From positions 1 to 14,134 of the forward strand of contig PWPY01000146.1 in the NCBI GenBank assembly GCA_003558575.1: 14,134 nt of DNA, given 5' to 3'. Below the pieces are notes generated by a model, which did no database searches, was not told the DNA's origin, and saw only the letters and a list, made by a program, of their open reading frames with translations. The DNA comes from Desulfonatronovibrio sp. Its GTDB lineage: Bacteria; Desulfobacterota; Desulfovibrionia; Desulfovibrionales; Desulfonatronovibrionaceae. Below, in pieces: positions 12,808-14,134 of this stretch (positions within the stretch are counted from its first letter, which is position 1; the number at the start of each line of letters is the position of its first letter). The position numbers and the translations under genes are program-made.

Positions 12808-14134
12808 ATGAAATCTATCAGCTTTAGCATAAAAATATACGTGACGTTTTTTTGTCTTATTCTCACATTTGCTTTATTTCCTGTCCCTGGACAGGCAACA
12901 CCCCATAAGGTCACCCTTTTCCCAGACTCTGCAAGGGTCTATGAAAAGGCCAGGCTGCCTGTTGCTGAGTTGGGCCTTAGACATTATGTGGAAATAAATC
13001 TTCCCTTCAGTGCTGATCCTCAAACCATCAACATAAACCTGCCTGAACAATTTCCTGCAAGTATCACAGATATTGCATGGAAAAAATCAGATGCACTGCA
13101 ACAGCCAAAGATTGAGGAACTTCAAAAGAAAATCAGTGAGCTTGAGCAGCAAAAATCCGAAATTGTAATAACCATCAAATCCCATAAAATAATGGCAAAA
13201 TTCTGGGAAAGTCAGGCCGGGTTTCAGGTTAGCACTGCTGACACTATGGAATCTCTGGCTTCATCCATCGGCTCGAATCTCAAGGATATTTATACAGAAA
13301 TTGAAACTGCAAAAGAAAAGGCAGAAGATCTGAACTCTCAAATATCAAAGCTCAGGGAAGAAATCGAACAAATTGCCGGCCCGGAAAACAATGTATGGAA
13401 TGTGTCAATATTTCTGGATGAACCCGGCAATGCCCGTGAACTTGAACTGGAATACAATTATATCCTGAAAAATTGTGGATGGAATTCATTTTACAGGTTG
13501 CATGCAGAGCCTGAGCAGGAACGCATCCATTTCACATGGGAGGCTGAAGTCTGGCAAAGCAGTGGCATGGACTGGGCCAACGTTCAAATGAGCCTGGCCA
13601 CGATGGAGCCCAGGAGACAACTGATACCCCATCCCATTCCAGACTGGGAGGTAAAGCCTCGCAGGTCCACAGCTCGAGCATCAAGAACAATGGACGCTGC
13701 ATTATTTAGTGAGATGGCGGACAGTGCTGACATCAACCTGAAAAGCGCCCCTGTCATGGAAAGATCCAGCACTTATTCCCAGTGGCATATTGGAGAAAAA
13801 ACTCTTATTGCAGGACAAAGGCCAAGATTCAAAATTCAAGAAAAAATATGGCCGGCTGATTTTACCCGTCTTGTCCGACCAAGTACTGGAGGGAATGCTT
13901 TTATAAGGGCTGATGTAGAATTTGATGAAGCAGTCGATCTTCCCCAGGGTAAAGCCATCCTCCTTTTGGACAACGCAAGTGTTGGAAATATTAACCTGCG
14001 TATGACAGGAAATCAGGAGACTTTATTTTTCGGGGTAGACCCTTTTCTCAAAGCAGAACTGATTACAAGAGAAAAAAAATCAGGAGTAAGGGGAATCATT
14101 TCCAACAGGCAGACTTATCTGTGGGATTTTCTCA
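12808..14134 (+). CDS. Secreted DUF4140/DUF4139 (MuiA-like) protein, partial at 3' end
   Basis: The frame is open from the ATG at 12808 to the window edge (442 codons), with no stop codon. Residues 1-30 look like a signal peptide (MKSISFSIKI, hydrophobic stretch, PGQA before TPHK). It continues with VTLFPDSARVYEKARLPV (35-52), typical of the DUF4140 N-terminal beta-domain, then a coiled coil rich in E, Q and K (about 97-190). The DUF4139 start follows: LELEYNYILKNCGWNSFYRL (212-231), ITWEAEV-like HFTWEAEVWQ (241-250) and NVQMSLATMEPR (258-269). This is the layout of the mucoidy-inhibitor MuiA family, whose biochemical role is unknown. The start has only a weak purine-rich site (AGAGAAGA). It follows the AsmA gene by 24 bp, which suggests a shared envelope role. 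The C-terminus is not visible. Confidence 0.85.
   Translation, partial: MKSISFSIKIYVTFFCLILTFALFPVPGQATPHKVTLFPDSARVYEKARLPVAELGLRHYVEINLPFSADPQTININLPEQFPASITDIAWKKSDALQQPKIEELQKKISELEQQKSEIVITIKSHKIMAKFWESQAGFQVSTADTMESLASSIGSNLKDIYTEIETAKEKAEDLNSQISKLREEIEQIAGPENNVWNVSIFLDEPGNARELELEYNYILKNCGWNSFYRLHAEPEQERIHFTWEAEVWQSSGMDWANVQMSLATMEPRRQLIPHPIPDWEVKPRRSTARASRTMDAALFSEMADSADINLKSAPVMERSSTYSQWHIGEKTLIAGQRPRFKIQEKIWPADFTRLVRPSTGGNAFIRADVEFDEAVDLPQGKAILLLDNASVGNINLRMTGNQETLFFGVDPFLKAELITREKKSGVRGIISNRQTYLWDFL

Noticed and set aside
12414..12914. Minus-strand 166-codon frame across the AsmA/DUF4139 junction
   Set aside because: Serine- and arginine-rich mirror of the AsmA coding strand; no domain signal.

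Overview
The window looks like chromosomal DNA of a Gram-negative bacterium with moderate G+C. My best guess is a Desulfovibrionales/Desulfobacterota relative. The signs are an AsmA-type envelope protein, periplasmic signal peptides, a response-regulator diguanylate cyclase, and dispersed palindromic repeats of kinds common in proteobacterial genomes. The taxonomic guess is inference only. No tRNA, rRNA, CRISPR array, transposase or phage gene is visible.

Left part (1-3188), all on the minus strand. It holds the N-terminal end of an Abhydrolase_9-family membrane protein cut by the window edge, a decayed GNAT acetyltransferase fragment, and a two-gene unit in which a rhomboid intramembrane serine protease precedes a MATE-type efflux transporter (29 bp gap, TTG start with a good ribosome binding site).

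Repeat-rich divergent spacer (3189-3984). About 0.8 kb contains two copies of a ~105-bp direct repeat, degenerate inverted relatives of its core, and three further palindromes of different sequence. A consensus-like promoter facing right lies at its right end.

Glutamine uptake operon (3985-7267, plus strand). glnH (periplasmic binding protein), glnP (permease) and glnQ (ATPase) are followed 12 bp later by a REC-GGDEF response regulator. glnH and glnP are separated by 215 bp holding two strong stem-loops, one ending in a short U-run. This layout suggests the binding protein is made in excess over the membrane complex. The fourth gene suggests that glutamine uptake and cyclic-di-GMP signalling are expressed together.

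Right part (7472-14134, plus strand). A 1049-residue protein has an N-terminal half resembling a PHP metallophosphoesterase and a C-terminal polytopic membrane half; I do not recognise it as a named family. It is followed by an AsmA-family envelope protein and, 24 bp further on, by the start of a secreted DUF4140/DUF4139 (MuiA-like) protein that runs off the window. The most interesting items are the 1049-residue protein, the structured glnH-glnP spacer, the coupling of glnHPQ to a diguanylate cyclase, and the repeat cluster.
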